The notes under the pieces are model-generated. The model was given only the letters and a program-made list of their open reading frames with translations, was not told the origin of the DNA and did not search any database. DNA of 64,000 bases, taken from assembly GCF_040110915.1 (NCBI RefSeq), contig NZ_CP157793.1, forward strand, positions 2,988,939-3,052,938. Reading direction: 5' to 3'. Source of the DNA: Stappia sp. Its GTDB lineage: Bacteria > Pseudomonadota > Alphaproteobacteria > Rhizobiales > Stappiaceae. Shown in pieces: positions 1-9,259 of this stretch; within the stretch, counting starts at the first letter, position 1; each line of letters begins with the position of its first letter. Position numbers and translations under genes: made by a program.

Positions 1-90
1 GATCTCCGCCACGATTCGATCTGTCGCCACCTGCGCATTGAGGCTGAGGACCAGCCCGCTGGTGGCATGCGTGACCAGCATGCGTTTCAT
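1..90 (-). CDS. Partial CDS, N-terminal 30 residues, function unknown
   Basis: A minus-strand frame starts with ATG at 90 and is still open at the left window edge (30 codons, beginning MKRMLVTHATSGLVLSL). The sequence upstream of the ATG contains AAAGGA about 6 nt away, a good ribosome binding site, so this is probably the start of a real gene. It points away from phnN's 3' end with a 257-nt gap (91-347) in which I see no gene. The visible residues are too few to assign a family. Confidence 0.4.
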   Translation of the reverse strand, partial: MKRMLVTHATSGLVLSLNAQVATDRIVAEI

Positions 91-347
91 CCCGCGTCCT
101 TTGGCTTGAGTGCGGCGATCGCTGCGCCGGAACCGGACCGCCGGTCGGGCTGGCAGGGATCGCACGCCACCAAGCTTGGGATGATTCGCGACTAAATCTA
201 ACCCTCAGGATGCATTTTCCGAAAAAGGCACGTCCTGGCTGCGGGCGCGAGGCAAGGCGACGCGAGGGCGACACGCGGGCGCAACGGGACACGAACCAGG
301 ATATGGGGACGCGGCGCAAACGCGGGCGAGCCGAGGCGCCGCCCCGC

Positions 348-926
348 TCACGCGGAGCGGGCGGGCGTTTGCGCAAAGCTCTCGATCGCCGCGACGAGGT
401 CGGCGATGGCGGTGCCGAGATCGTCGCTGTTGTCTACTGTGCGCATCGGCGCGACGGCCGGAATCTCCACCGTGCGCGACAGGCGCCGGGCGATCTCCTC
501 CGCGCTTTCCCGGCCGCGGGCCGCCAGACGCCGTGCCACCACCTCCGGCCGTGCCGTCAGCGACACGATGGCGAGGCGCGGAAACCTGTGCGCCATGTCG
601 GCGAGCACCTTGCGCGAGCCGTTGACCACCGCGTGCCGCCCCGCCGCGAGATCGCCGACGAGGGAGGCGGGCAGGCCGTACTTCAGGCCATGCGCTTCCC
701 ACCAGAAGCAGAAGGCGCCGTCCGCGCGCGCCCGGTCGAAGGCGGCATCGGTGACCGGTATATGCACTTCGGCATCGCTTGCCTGCGGCCGGGTGATGGT
801 GCGGCGGACGAAAAAGAGGTCGCCGCGTCCGGCAAGCCGGTCCCGCGCCGCGCTCATCAAGGTGTCCTTGCCGACCCCGCTCGGGCCCACCACGGCGATC
901 AGGCAGCCCGGGGTCGCGGACGGCAT
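348..926 (-). CDS. phnN: Ribose 1,5-bisphosphate phosphokinase PhnN
   Basis: PhnN phosphorylates ribose 1,5-bisphosphate to PRPP, the last step that returns the ribosyl carrier of the C-P lyase pathway to central metabolism. The protein (192 aa from this start; E. coli PhnN is 185) has the P-loop GPSGVGKDT near residues 14-22, typical of guanylate-kinase-like enzymes. I chose the ATG at 926, 14 nt after the phnM stop, because it places the P-loop where E. coli PhnN has it. An alternative ATG at 968 would overlap phnM by 28 nt and add 14 residues; neither has a strong SD. It is the last gene of the phnC-headed unit. Confidence 0.9.
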   Translation of the reverse strand: MPSATPGCLIAVVGPSGVGKDTLMSAARDRLAGRGDLFFVRRTITRPQASDAEVHIPVTDAAFDRARADGAFCFWWEAHGLKYGLPASLVGDLAAGRHAVVNGSRKVLADMAHRFPRLAIVSLTARPEVVARRLAARGRESAEEIARRLSRTVEIPAVAPMRTVDNSDDLGTAIADLVAAIESFAQTPARSA

Positions 927-940
927 GGGGCTGCGCGCGC

Positions 941-2080
941 TCACGCCACCCGGCGCCCCTCGCGCCACACGCAGCGCACGATGGGGATATGCTCCTCCAC
1001 CCGCACCCGCACCAGATCGGCGCGCTTGCCGAGCGCGATCTCGCCGCGGTCGTCCAGACCTGCGGCGGCGGCGGGATTGCGCGTCACCATGGCCACCGCC
1101 TGCGGCAGGGACACCTCCTCGACCACCTCGCCCAGGAAGAAGGCGGACTGGATCATGCTGAAGGGGATGTAGTCGGACGACAGGATGTCGAGCAGCCCCC
1201 GCTCGGCCAGATCGCGTGCCGACACGTTGCCGGAGTGCGACCCGCCGCGCACGACGTTCGGCGCGCCCATCAGCACGGCAAGGCCCTGCTCCTTCGACGC
1301 CCGCGCCGCCTCCACCGTGGTTGGAAACTCGGCCACGCGGATGCCGAGGTCGACCGCCTCCTCGACATGGTCGCGCGTCGCGTCGTCGTGGCTCGCCAGC
1401 ACGATGCCGCGCTCGCGCGCAACCTCGGCCACCGCCTTGCGGTTCTTGTCCGAATAGGTGGCCGACTCCTTCAGGCGCTTCTCGCAGAACGCGGTAAACT
1501 CCGCGTCCGTCATGCGCATCTTGCCCTTGTAGTAGACGGCATAGGCATCGAGGCTCGCGAACTGGCGCTGCCCGGGCGAGTGATCCATCAGCGAGGCGAG
1601 CCGCACGCGCGGATCGCCATCGAAAAGCTGGAACATCTCCATGCAGTTGGCCGCGGACACCTCGCAGCGCAGATGAATGAAATGATCGGCCCTGAGCCGC
1701 CCGCGCGCCACGCCCGCCTCGATGGCGTCGGCCAGCCGCCGCATGTCGTGGCCGGTGACGTCCGCATCCTCGTCGAGGCCGACGCGCAGCGCGTCGAACA
1801 CGGTGGTGATGCCGCTGGTCGACACCTGCGCGTCATGCGCGCATACGGCCGCGATCGGGTTCCATTGCACCTTGGGGCGCGGCATGTAGTGGTTCTCGAG
1901 ATGGTCGGTATGCAGCTCGACCAGGCCGGGAATGAGGAAGTCGCCTTCCATGTCTTCCGCCTGCGTCACACTGCTCGGCGCGGTGTCCAGGCCGACGATG
2001 GCGCCGTCCTTCACATGCACCGAACCGGTGATCACCTCGTCGCCCAGAACGATCCGGGCATTGGTCAGCGTCTTTTCCAT
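941..2080 (-). CDS. phnM: Ribose 1-methylphosphonate 5-triphosphate diphosphatase PhnM
   Basis: PhnM removes pyrophosphate from the ribosyl-phosphonate triphosphate made by PhnGHIL, giving the 5-phosphate that PhnJ cleaves. It is a 379-aa amidohydrolase-fold protein. The metal-binding stretch VELHTDHLEN (His57, Asp59) follows the first beta-strands, and a later ASHDDAT segment is typical of the family. The ATG at 2080 starts MEKTLTNARIVLG, in line with the family N-terminus; in-frame sequence further upstream lies inside the preceding gene. It sits 11 nt after the 2H phosphoesterase-like gene and 14 nt before phnN. Confidence 0.93.
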   Translation of the reverse strand: MEKTLTNARIVLGDEVITGSVHVKDGAIVGLDTAPSSVTQAEDMEGDFLIPGLVELHTDHLENHYMPRPKVQWNPIAAVCAHDAQVSTSGITTVFDALRVGLDEDADVTGHDMRRLADAIEAGVARGRLRADHFIHLRCEVSAANCMEMFQLFDGDPRVRLASLMDHSPGQRQFASLDAYAVYYKGKMRMTDAEFTAFCEKRLKESATYSDKNRKAVAEVARERGIVLASHDDATRDHVEEAVDLGIRVAEFPTTVEAARASKEQGLAVLMGAPNVVRGGSHSGNVSARDLAERGLLDILSSDYIPFSMIQSAFFLGEVVEEVSLPQAVAMVTRNPAAAAGLDDRGEIALGKRADLVRVRVEEHIPIVRCVWREGRRVA

Positions 2081-2091
2081 TCTTGCGTCTT

Positions 2092-2796
2092 TCAGGCCGG
2101 GTGGGTCGCGGCGTCGCGGACAAGCGCCGCCTCGTGAATGCAGGTGAAGGGGGCGCCCCGCGCCGTCTCGCGATAAACCGCGATCCGGTCGATGGGCAAG
2201 GGCGCCGCCAGCGCCTCCTTGAAGTGAGCGCGCAGGGCCGATCCGACGGTCGAGGCCTCGGGGTCCGACAGCCGCTCGCTCAGCGTCATGTGGAAGCGAA
2301 ACTCCTCGAAGACGAAGGGATAGCCCCAATCCGTCAGATAGGCCCGCTGGCGCGGCGACAGCGCGTCGGGGTTGCGCCGGGCGATGTCCGCCTCGGTGAG
2401 CGGCGCGCGAAACGGCTCGAAGCGATGCACCACCGCGTCCGCCAGCGCCTGCAGCTCCGGCGACGGCGCCGCCGGCGTCAGCGCGAAGAAGCCGCCAAGC
2501 CGCGAGACCTCCAGCCGCAGGGCCGGCACCGGCGCATGGCCGGCGGCGAAGGCATCCACCCCGGCGATCAGGTCGGCCTCGCGCGCCTGCTCCGCGAGCT
2601 TGAACGGCGCCTTGAGCGTGGCGTGGAACCCGTAGCGCGCAGGCGCGCGCACCAGCGGCGCGCGGGCGTCCGCCGACAGGCCACCGATGGGCGCGGGCGC
2701 GACCACGCGTCCGAAGACGCTGCGGCCGAGCCAGCTTTCCGCACGCCGAACCACCTCATGCGACGAAGGCGGCGTGAAATAGACGGCGTATCGCAT
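2092..2796 (-). CDS. DUF1045 phosphonate-operon protein, 2H phosphoesterase-like
   Basis: This 234-aa protein belongs to the DUF1045 group regularly found in phn operons. It shows the two HxT motifs of the 2H phosphoesterase fold: FHATL at 57-61 (His58, Thr60) and FHMTL at 168-172 (His169, Thr171). Such enzymes hydrolyse cyclic phosphates; an obvious candidate substrate is the 1,2-cyclic ribose phosphate released by PhnJ, a job done by PhnP in E. coli, and no phnP is visible here. That role is inference. Start ATG at 2796 has AGGAAAGG about 11 nt upstream. Gaps to phnE (247 nt) and phnM (11 nt) keep it in the same unit. Confidence 0.85.
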   Translation of the reverse strand: MRYAVYFTPPSSHEVVRRAESWLGRSVFGRVVAPAPIGGLSADARAPLVRAPARYGFHATLKAPFKLAEQAREADLIAGVDAFAAGHAPVPALRLEVSRLGGFFALTPAAPSPELQALADAVVHRFEPFRAPLTEADIARRNPDALSPRQRAYLTDWGYPFVFEEFRFHMTLSERLSDPEASTVGSALRAHFKEALAAPLPIDRIAVYRETARGAPFTCIHEAALVRDAATHPA

Positions 2797-3043
2797 GCGT
2801 GTGTCATACCTTTCCTGATCGGCCTTGCGCCGAATGTGCGCCGGGCCCGTGCCGGCTTGCGCGGGCTGCCACAGCGCCTCCCGGACCGCCGGTGTCCCGT
2901 CCCGAAGCCCGAGGTGCAAAGCCCTGCCCGTATCCCTGGCCATCGCCGCCCTGCCTACCCCATCCCCGCCCCTCGGGCGATGGCGAAGACGCAGGGCCCA
3001 AGCGTTCGCACGGGACGTCGGCGACCCGTGCGGCGGCGCCGGC

Positions 3044-4690
3044 TCAGTGGCGCTGCGTGCCGATCAGCCGCGAGCGCAGGGCGTTGGAGACCCCGTCGAA
3101 GACGAAGACGACGATCAGGATCAGGATCACCATGTAGGCGACATTCTCCCAGTCCTGATTGGTGCGCATCGCTTCCCACAGCTTGAGACCGATGCCGCCG
3201 GCGCCGACGGCGCCGATGATGGTGGCCGAGCGGGTGTTCGACTCCCAGAAGTACAGCGCCTGACTGGCGAAGAGCGGCAGGACCTGCGGCAGCACCCCGA
3301 AGCGCTGCACCGAGGTCGGCGACGCACCGACGGATTTCACGCCCTCGCGCTGCTTGTCGTCGATGTTTTCCAGCGCCTCGGAATAGAGCTTTCCGAGCGT
3401 GCCCGTATCGGTGAAGAAGATGGCGGAAATGCCGGCGAGCGGTCCGGGGCCGAAGGCGCGGGTGAAGAACAGCGCCCAGATCAGCATGTCGACGGAGCGC
3501 AGGAAGTCGAAGAAGCGCTTGTTGATCTGGTTGATCAGCCGGCTGCGGGTGATGTTGCGCGCCGCCAGGAAGGCCAGCGGAAAGGCGACGATCCCGGCGA
3601 ACAGCGTGCCGACGAAGGCCATCACGATGGTCTGCAGCAGCTTGGTCCACACATCGAGATGCTGCCAGTCCGCATTGTAGAGAATGTTGTTCCAGGCCAG
3701 CGCCAGGTTGGAGCGCTCCGGATCGATCCGCTCGCCCGAGACGATCAGGCTGGCGACCTCGCCGGCACTCTTGCCCCAGAAGGGCGAACTGGCGTCGAAG
3801 ACGAAGTTTTCCCAGCCGAGGAACCGGTGGCGCACCTTCACCGCGTCGTAATCGACCTCGACGCGACCGGCGAAGCCGAAATAGGCCACCACCTTGCGTC
3901 CCGCGCGCCGCTGCTCCGCCCAGTCGGGCAGATCCCCGTCGACGGACACGATGTCGTCCTCGCCGAGCCGCACAAGAACCGACTCCGACCCGCGCACGAG
4001 CAGGACCTCCCGGGGTCCGATTTCGATCCGGTTGTCCGCGCCCATGGTGACGGTCGCGGCGGTGATCACCTCCTCCACGACCGTGTCGGGCGCCTTTGGC
4101 GCGGTCTCCGGCACGGCGGGCCGGCTGGCGGTCGGCGCACCGGGCGCCATGAAGGAGAAGCTGGAACCGCCGCCCGACGACGTGGCATCCGCGTCGTCAG
4201 CATCGGTGTCGCCTGCGTCGGCGGTGGGGGCGGCCGTGTCGGGCTGCGTGCCCTGCGCGCCCGGCACCATGAAGGAATTGGAGACCTTGGAGTCCAACGT
4301 CGCGGCGGAGCCGGCTGCCGGCGCCGCGACGGTGCGCTCCATGCGGGCCGTCTCGATCGAAATCCAGTCGGGATCGGGATCGGAGCCGAGCGGCGAGAAG
4401 CGCGACCACTCCAGGAAGATCGCCCCGTCGCGTTCGATCTCGAAATCGGGGCGCACCTCGTAGGACACCCAGTCGGCGAGATAATTGCCGGCGATGTCCC
4501 AATTGGCGTCGTTGAGCACCTTGCCGATGCCGAAGAACCACCAGCAGTAGACGCTGTAGAGCGCGATCAGCACCAGCGCCAGAGGCGCCCGGTAGCGCTT
4601 CCAGGCGCTCCGGGTGAAGACCTGCGGATGCCGGGACGCGATGTCATCGACGGCGGCCGCGTCGAAGTCGGCGGTATGCGTGACAGCCAT
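3044..4690 (-). CDS. phnE: Phosphonate ABC transporter permease PhnE (second copy, with insertion)
   Basis: Inner-membrane permease that pairs with the other PhnE to import phosphonates handed over by PhnD. At 548 aa it is much longer than E. coli PhnE. It has a hydrophilic N-terminus, a first membrane helix at about 36-55, a long extracytoplasmic segment, then a standard permease domain (about 345-548) with the EAA-loop stretch EGVKSVGAS. Residues about 121-200 are a low-complexity Ala/Pro/Asp/Ser linker holding two copies of a motif, SNSFMVPGA (137-145) and FSFMAPGA (178-185). ATG at 4690 is chosen because it begins the family-like MAVTHTADFD; it lies 14 nt after the first phnE. Confidence 0.92.
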   Translation of the reverse strand: MAVTHTADFDAAAVDDIASRHPQVFTRSAWKRYRAPLALVLIALYSVYCWWFFGIGKVLNDANWDIAGNYLADWVSYEVRPDFEIERDGAIFLEWSRFSPLGSDPDPDWISIETARMERTVAAPAAGSAATLDSKVSNSFMVPGAQGTQPDTAAPTADAGDTDADDADATSSGGGSSFSFMAPGAPTASRPAVPETAPKAPDTVVEEVITAATVTMGADNRIEIGPREVLLVRGSESVLVRLGEDDIVSVDGDLPDWAEQRRAGRKVVAYFGFAGRVEVDYDAVKVRHRFLGWENFVFDASSPFWGKSAGEVASLIVSGERIDPERSNLALAWNNILYNADWQHLDVWTKLLQTIVMAFVGTLFAGIVAFPLAFLAARNITRSRLINQINKRFFDFLRSVDMLIWALFFTRAFGPGPLAGISAIFFTDTGTLGKLYSEALENIDDKQREGVKSVGASPTSVQRFGVLPQVLPLFASQALYFWESNTRSATIIGAVGAGGIGLKLWEAMRTNQDWENVAYMVILILIVVFVFDGVSNALRSRLIGTQRH

Positions 4691-4704
4691 GGACCTCAAG
4701 CCTC

Positions 4705-5694
4705 TCAGCGTCCGAATTCGAAGGCCTGATCGCCGACGAGACGGCGACGCAGCCAGGCGGAGAACTGGTCCACGGCGACGATCGTCAGGAACAGGAGAAG
4801 AATGATGGCGAGCGTCTTCGCCTCGTGGCCGCGGCTGATCGACAGGCGCAGCACCTCGCCGATGCCGCCGCCGCCGACCGCGCCGATGATGGTCGAGGCA
4901 CGCACGTTGATCTCCAGCCGCAGCAGCGCGTAGCTCATGAAGTTGGGCATGACCTGCGGCACGATGCCGAACCACACCCGCTCGAACCAGGTGGCGCCGA
5001 CCGCGCGCAGCCCCTCGTCCGGCTTCATGTCGGCGTTCTCGACCACCTCGAAGAACAGCTTGCCGAGCGCGCCCACCGTGTGGATCGACACCGCGATGAT
5101 GGCGGGCACCGGACCGAGCGTGAGGACGGCGACGAAGAAGCCGGCGATCACGATCTCCGGAAAGGCGCGCAGGAACTCCATCAGGCGGCGCACAGCGCCG
5201 CGCAGCCAGGGATTGGTCACCAGGTTCTTCGCCGCGACGAAGCACAGCAGGAAGCCGAAAGTAAAGCCGATCAGCGTGGAGAGCAGCGCGATGTTGAGCG
5301 TCTCCAGCATCTTGTAGAAATATTCCGGGACGTAGAACGTTTCGGTGAGATACACACGCCCTTCCGGATAGTTGTACTTGAAGCTTCCGTCGTCATAGGG
5401 TGACGGCAGATCGAACAGCGCGCGCCAGACTTCCATCGCGTCGCGCGGCGCAAGATCGCCCAGGAAGTCGAAGAAATAGGGCAGACGGTCGAAGAACTTG
5501 CCCGCGTTGGTCTCGTTCGCGAACCACAGCGAGCCCGACAGCGCGACGAGAATCGCCAGGATGCCGCCCCAGGTGTAGAGGCGCCGGCGGGCCATCTGCT
5601 CGCGGTAATGCCGCTCGACCAGCGCGCCCTCGGGCGACAACTCGGGAACATCGGGGGCGGCGGCGGACGGCGGGGCGGTCGTCGCGAACGACAT
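4705..5694 (-). CDS. phnE: Phosphonate ABC transporter permease PhnE (first copy)
   Basis: A 329-aa inner-membrane permease. A cytoplasmic N-terminus is followed by a first helix at about 42-60, a periplasmic stretch of about 70 residues, and then five or so helices. The cytoplasmic EAA loop, EGLRAVGATWFERV, contacts the ATPase PhnC. It lies 145 nt after phnD, and that gap holds a strong stem-loop. The following phnE copy starts 14 nt downstream; two unequal PhnE proteins per importer are common in alphaproteobacteria, where they presumably form a heterodimer. Confidence 0.93.
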   Translation of the reverse strand: MSFATTAPPSAAAPDVPELSPEGALVERHYREQMARRRLYTWGGILAILVALSGSLWFANETNAGKFFDRLPYFFDFLGDLAPRDAMEVWRALFDLPSPYDDGSFKYNYPEGRVYLTETFYVPEYFYKMLETLNIALLSTLIGFTFGFLLCFVAAKNLVTNPWLRGAVRRLMEFLRAFPEIVIAGFFVAVLTLGPVPAIIAVSIHTVGALGKLFFEVVENADMKPDEGLRAVGATWFERVWFGIVPQVMPNFMSYALLRLEINVRASTIIGAVGGGGIGEVLRLSISRGHEAKTLAIILLLFLTIVAVDQFSAWLRRRLVGDQAFEFGR

Positions 5695-5797
5695 GGGCGG
5701 TCTCGTGGCTCTGTGCGGACGTATCTGACGGCGGGGCCAGTCTTGTGAGGCGGGCTTGGCGGCGCAGTCCGGCGAGGCAGTCTGGCGGGCGCGAGAC

Positions 5798-5821
5798 GGG
5801 CGCCGGCATCGGCCGGCGCCC
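5798..5821 (-). terminator. Stem-loop behind phnD
   Basis: Perfect 9-bp GC arms (GGGCGCCGG with CCGGCGCCC) enclose a 6-nt loop, 18 nt after the phnD stop and 103 nt before phnE. There is no T-tract on either side, so it is more likely an attenuator or mRNA 3'-end stabiliser that raises PhnD over the permeases than a full terminator. The same layout recurs behind the other two binding-protein genes in this window. Confidence 0.6.
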
Positions 5822-5839
5822 GCCCCGGACAGGTGAGGC

Positions 5840-6763
5840 TTAGGAGCCGATCTTCGCCTTGCGGGCGGCGATGATCGCCTTGTAGAAGTCCTCGTTCACT
5901 TCCGTGAAGCCGGCGTAGTCGCCGCCCTGGATCGCGGAGAAGCAGTCCTTGTCGCTTTCCGGCAGCGCCATCATGAAGGCCTTGAACCTGGCCTTCATGT
6001 CGTCCGACATCGAGCTGCGCACCACGATCGGGCCGTTCGGGATCAGCGGCGACTTCCAGATCTCGACCAGGTCATCCATGTCGAGGATGCCCTTGTCGAC
6101 CATCTTGCGCAGGTTGCCGGAGGTGTAGCCGTCCTTGAAGTCGCCCACGCCCGAGGCCCAGGTGGTTCCGGCGTCGAAGGTGCCCTTGACGACCTCGAGC
6201 ACCAGGTTCTCATGGCCGCCGCCGAAGCCGGTCTCGGCGAAGTAGCCGTCGATCGGGCCGCCGATCGCCTCGGGAAGCGTCACGGAGGGGACGAGGAAGC
6301 CGGAGGTGGAGTCCGGATCGGCGAAGCCGAGCTTCTTGCCCTTCATGTCCTCCAGCGAAGTGATGCCGCTGTCGGCATGCGCCACCATCACCGAATAATA
6401 GCCGGTGGAGCCGTCGGTCTGGATGGTGGTGAGGATCGGCTCGACCGCCTTCGGATCGCTCAGGTAGACCTTGGCATAGCCCGAGGCGCCGAGTTCCGCG
6501 TAGTCGAGCGTGCCGCCCAGCAGGCCCTGCACGACGCCGTCGTAATCGGCGGCCGGGAAGAGCGAAACCTTTTCCACGCCGAGCACGTCGGGGAGCTTTT
6601 CGGTCAGGCACTGGAAGTTGCGCAGACGGTCGGCTTCGTTCTCGCCGCCCAGAATGCCGATGCGGAATTCCTTGAGGTCTTCCGCCTGCACCGGCGCGAT
6701 CGCGCCGCCGGTCAGAAGAAGCGTGGCGGCCGCAACCGCGCCAAGAAGAGTGCTCTTGAGCAT
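5840..6763 (-). CDS. phnD: Phosphonate-binding periplasmic protein PhnD
   Basis: Periplasmic receptor that captures phosphonates for the PhnC/PhnE importer. It is 307 aa with a signal peptide of about 26 residues (hydrophobic LLGAVAAATLLLTGG, cleavage after PVQA). The mature part contains family segments such as FRIGILGGENEADR and an ELGASGYAKVY stretch. ATG at 6763 is preferred over 6775 and 6790 because GGAG lies 6 nt upstream of it. phnC ends 171 nt upstream; the gap contains only imperfect GC-rich inverted repeats (about 6833-6866). Confidence 0.94.
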   Translation of the reverse strand: MLKSTLLGAVAAATLLLTGGAIAPVQAEDLKEFRIGILGGENEADRLRNFQCLTEKLPDVLGVEKVSLFPAADYDGVVQGLLGGTLDYAELGASGYAKVYLSDPKAVEPILTTIQTDGSTGYYSVMVAHADSGITSLEDMKGKKLGFADPDSTSGFLVPSVTLPEAIGGPIDGYFAETGFGGGHENLVLEVVKGTFDAGTTWASGVGDFKDGYTSGNLRKMVDKGILDMDDLVEIWKSPLIPNGPIVVRSSMSDDMKARFKAFMMALPESDKDCFSAIQGGDYAGFTEVNEDFYKAIIAARKAKIGS

Positions 6764-6934
6764 TGACGTCTCCATTGTGGTCCGGATCACCCGGCCGTTT
6801 GAGTCCCTTGGGCCCCGTGACGTGGGACACCGATCCGTGGGCGCGGGGACACGCGGCCCGCACGGACCGACGCTCCCACTAGGATACGAGACCGCCGAAC
6901 GCCCGCCCCCGCATCCGGGAGCGCGCGCGCAAGG

Positions 6935-7768
6935 TCAGCCGGCGTAGACCGGCTGCAGCGCCCCCTCGGATGCCTTGGCCGCGCGCGGCGCGGCCGTGAT
7001 GCTGGTGGATGTGATCGCTTCCGACAGCTCCTGGCTGTCGGCGCCGTAGATGCGACGCGCCGCCTCGCTCGTCAGCATCTCCGGCGTGCCGTCGAACACG
7101 ACCTCGCCCTGCGCCATGCCGACGATCCGCTCGCAATAGCTGCGCGCCGTGTCGAGCGTGTGCAGATTGGTGATGACGGTGATGCCCTCGCGCGCGTTGA
7201 TGTCCTTCAGCGCGTCCATCACCTTCTGGGCGTTCAGCGGATCGAGCGAGGCGATGGGCTCGTCCGCGAGCACCATCTTCGGCCGCTGCATCAGCGCGCG
7301 CGCAATCGCGACGCGCTGCTGCTGGCCGCCCGACAGGGTGCCGGCCGGCTGCAGCGCCGTCTGCGCGATGTCGAGCCGCTCCAGCGCGGCGATCGCCATC
7401 GCCCGCTCGGTGCGCGAGAACATGCCGAGCAGGTTCTTCACCGAGGAGCGGTGATTGAGCCGGCCGAGCAGCACATTGGTCAAGACGTCGAGCCGCGGCA
7501 CCAGGTTGAACTGCTGGAAGATCATGGCGCAGTCGCGCTGCCAGTCGCGCAGCGCCTGACCGCGCAGGCTCGATACTTCCGTCTCGCCGAAGACGATCCG
7601 ACCGCCGTTGGGATCGATCAGCCGGTTGATCATGCGCAGCAGGGTCGACTTGCCCGCGCCCGACCGCCCGATGATCCCGACCATCTGCCCGTCCGGAATA
7701 TCCAGCGACACCGCCTTCACCGCCGTGTTCGCTCCGAACTTGCGCGTGACACCCTCTAACTTGAACAT
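6935..7768 (-). CDS. phnC: Phosphonate ABC transporter ATP-binding protein PhnC
   Basis: The ATPase of the phosphonate importer, 277 aa. It has Walker [10 protein letters not shown] (about 35-43), signature [15 protein letters not shown], and Walker [12 protein letters not shown], with the Asp-Glu catalytic pair. The start at 7768 ([12 protein letters not shown]) matches family N-termini; upstream in-frame codons fall in the promoter. It is the first gene of the phnCDE1E2-DUF1045-phnM-phnN unit and is preceded by a Pho box 45-84 nt upstream, so expression under phosphate starvation by PhoB is expected. Confidence 0.94.
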   Translation of the reverse strand: MFKLEGVTRKFGANTAVKAVSLDIPDGQMVGIIGRSGAGKSTLLRMINRLIDPNGGRIVFGETEVSSLRGQALRDWQRDCAMIFQQFNLVPRLDVLTNVLLGRLNHRSSVKNLLGMFSRTERAMAIAALERLDIAQTALQPAGTLSGGQQQRVAIARALMQRPKMVLADEPIASLDPLNAQKVMDALKDINAREGITVITNLHTLDTARSYCERIVGMAQGEVVFDGTPEMLTSEAARRIYGADSQELSEAITSTSITAAPRAAKASEGALQPVYAG

Positions 7769-7812
7769 AGACGCCCCAATTTTTGTGTTGGGACATTCGA
7801 TACCGGTCATTC

Positions 7813-7852
7813 ATGACAGGGCTTCTGCGGTTTCATGACAGTTGATTGACAG
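7813..7852 (-). promoter_or_regulatory. Pho box (PhoB binding site) upstream of phnC
   Basis: Read on the minus strand, 7852-7835 is CTGTCAATCAACTGTCAT: two CTGTCA half-sites 11 nt apart, the classic PhoB box. A third CTGTCAT sits exactly 22 nt (two 11-nt units) further on at 7819-7813. The array ends 45 nt before the phnC start and lies between phnC and the upstream acyltransferase gene. It therefore marks a separate, phosphate-regulated transcription start for the transporter half of the cluster. Confidence 0.85.
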
Positions 7853-7869
7853 TATTTTTACGGAGCCAC

Positions 7870-8499
7870 CTAAGCGTCCGAGCCCACCGTTTCGTGGCGC
7901 TTCAGGAAGGCTTCGGCGTCGAGCTCGCGGAAGTCGGCAAGGGCGTCCCGCAACCGGTCGTGGTCCCAGTCCCACCAGGCCAGACGCTGCATGCGCCGGG
8001 CGATATCCTCGGGAAAGCGGGCGCGAATGGGTTTCGCCGGAACGCCGCCGACGATCTGGTAGGGCGCCACATCGCGCGACACGACCGCGCCGGCGCCGAT
8101 CACCGCGCCGTCGCCGACCGTGACGCCGGGCAGGATCGTCGCGCCGTGCCCGATCCACACGTCGTGGCCGATCCGCACCCGCCCCTCGCGCCGCCAGTCG
8201 AAGAAGGCTTCGTCCGGTTCGGCGTCCGGCCAGTAGTCGTTCGCCCGATAGGTGAAATGGTGCAAGGTGGCGCGCCAGGTCGGATGATTGGTGGCGTTGA
8301 TCCGCACCGCCGCCGCGATGTTCGCGAACTTGCCGATTTCGGCGCACCAGATGATGCCGTCCTGCATCACGTAGGAATAGTCGCCAAAATCGGTCTCGCT
8401 CATGCGCACCCGCTCGGCCACTTCCGTGTAGCGACCGAGCCGGCTGTCGTGCACCTCGGCCGTTGTGTGAACGAGCGGGGTTTCGCCGAGTTTCGTCAT
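7870..8499 (-). CDS. Left-handed beta-helix acyltransferase of the phn cluster
   Basis: A 209-aa hexapeptide-repeat acyltransferase (DapH/LacA/CatB-like fold). The C-terminal half carries the isoleucine-patch repeats, for example [20 protein letters not shown], and the Asn-His stretch (INATNHPTW) that usually supplies the catalytic His. Proteins of this group are annotated as phn-operon acetyltransferases; the substrate is unknown, and N-acetylation of aminophosphonates (the PhnO role) is one possibility. ATG at 8499 begins [10 protein letters not shown], 11 nt after phnL, making it the last gene of the phnGHIJKL unit. Confidence 0.85.
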   Translation of the reverse strand: MTKLGETPLVHTTAEVHDSRLGRYTEVAERVRMSETDFGDYSYVMQDGIIWCAEIGKFANIAAAVRINATNHPTWRATLHHFTYRANDYWPDAEPDEAFFDWRREGRVRIGHDVWIGHGATILPGVTVGDGAVIGAGAVVSRDVAPYQIVGGVPAKPIRARFPEDIARRMQRLAWWDWDHDRLRDALADFRELDAEAFLKRHETVGSDA

Positions 8500-8510
8500 G
8501 CGACCCTCCC

Positions 8511-9257
8511 TCACGCGGCGCGCTGCGGCGCGAAGGCCGTGACGTCGATGATCCGGTCGGCGACGGCCTCGCGCACCTCCTCGTCGTGGAAGATGCCGAT
8601 CTGCGCGACGCCGGCCCGTTTCTTCTCCGCGATCATCTCGATGACGATGCGCCGGTTGGTGGCATCGAGCGAGGCGGTCGGTTCGTCGAGCAGCAGCACC
8701 GGATGATCGGTGATGAAGCCGCGCGCGATGTTCACCCGCTGCTGCTCGCCGCCGGAAAAGGTCGCCGGCGGCAGCGACCACAGCCGCTCCGGTACATTGA
8801 GGCGGGCGAGCATTTCGGCGGCGCGGGCACGGGCCGCCTCCGCATCGGCGCCGCGCGCGGTCAGCGGTTCGGCCACCACGTCGAGCGCGGTGACGCGCGG
8901 CACGGTGCGCAGGAACTGGCTGACGTAGCCGATGGTGTCGCGACGGATCGCGATCACCTGGCGCGGTTCGGCGGCAACGAGATCGACCATCTCCTCGCGA
9001 TGGCGCACCAGGATGCGCCCGCCCTGCGCGGCGTAATTGCCGTAGAGCATCTTCATGATCGAGCTCTTGCCCGCCCCCGAGGGGCCGCCGAGCACGACGC
9101 ATTCGCCCGCGTCGACGGTAAAGGTCGCGCCCTCCACCACCGGCAGCACGAGGCCGCCCTGCAGATGCATGGTGAACGCCTTGGAGAGCGCCTCGACCCG
9201 AACCACGGCGGCGGCCATGGCATCGGAGGTCGAACCGGAGAGGGTCGTGTCGGTCAT
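8511..9257 (-). CDS. phnL: C-P lyase complex ABC-type subunit PhnL
   Basis: PhnL is an ABC-fold protein that works with PhnGHI in coupling phosphonate to ATP-derived ribose triphosphate; it is not a transporter ATPase. It is 248 aa with Walker [10 protein letters not shown], signature [15 protein letters not shown], and Walker [15 protein letters not shown] at 9257 is used; an in-frame GTG at 9263 would overlap phnK. It is packed directly behind phnK with a 2-nt gap. Confidence 0.93.
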   Translation of the reverse strand: MTDTTLSGSTSDAMAAAVVRVEALSKAFTMHLQGGLVLPVVEGATFTVDAGECVVLGGPSGAGKSSIMKMLYGNYAAQGGRILVRHREEMVDLVAAEPRQVIAIRRDTIGYVSQFLRTVPRVTALDVVAEPLTARGADAEAARARAAEMLARLNVPERLWSLPPATFSGGEQQRVNIARGFITDHPVLLLDEPTASLDATNRRIVIEMIAEKKRAGVAQIGIFHDEEVREAVADRIIDVTAFAPQRAA

Positions 9258-9259
9258 GA

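Noticed and set aside
926-968. Upstream start for phnN at 968
   Set aside because: It would overlap phnM by 28 nt and put 14 extra residues before a P-loop already correctly placed from 926.
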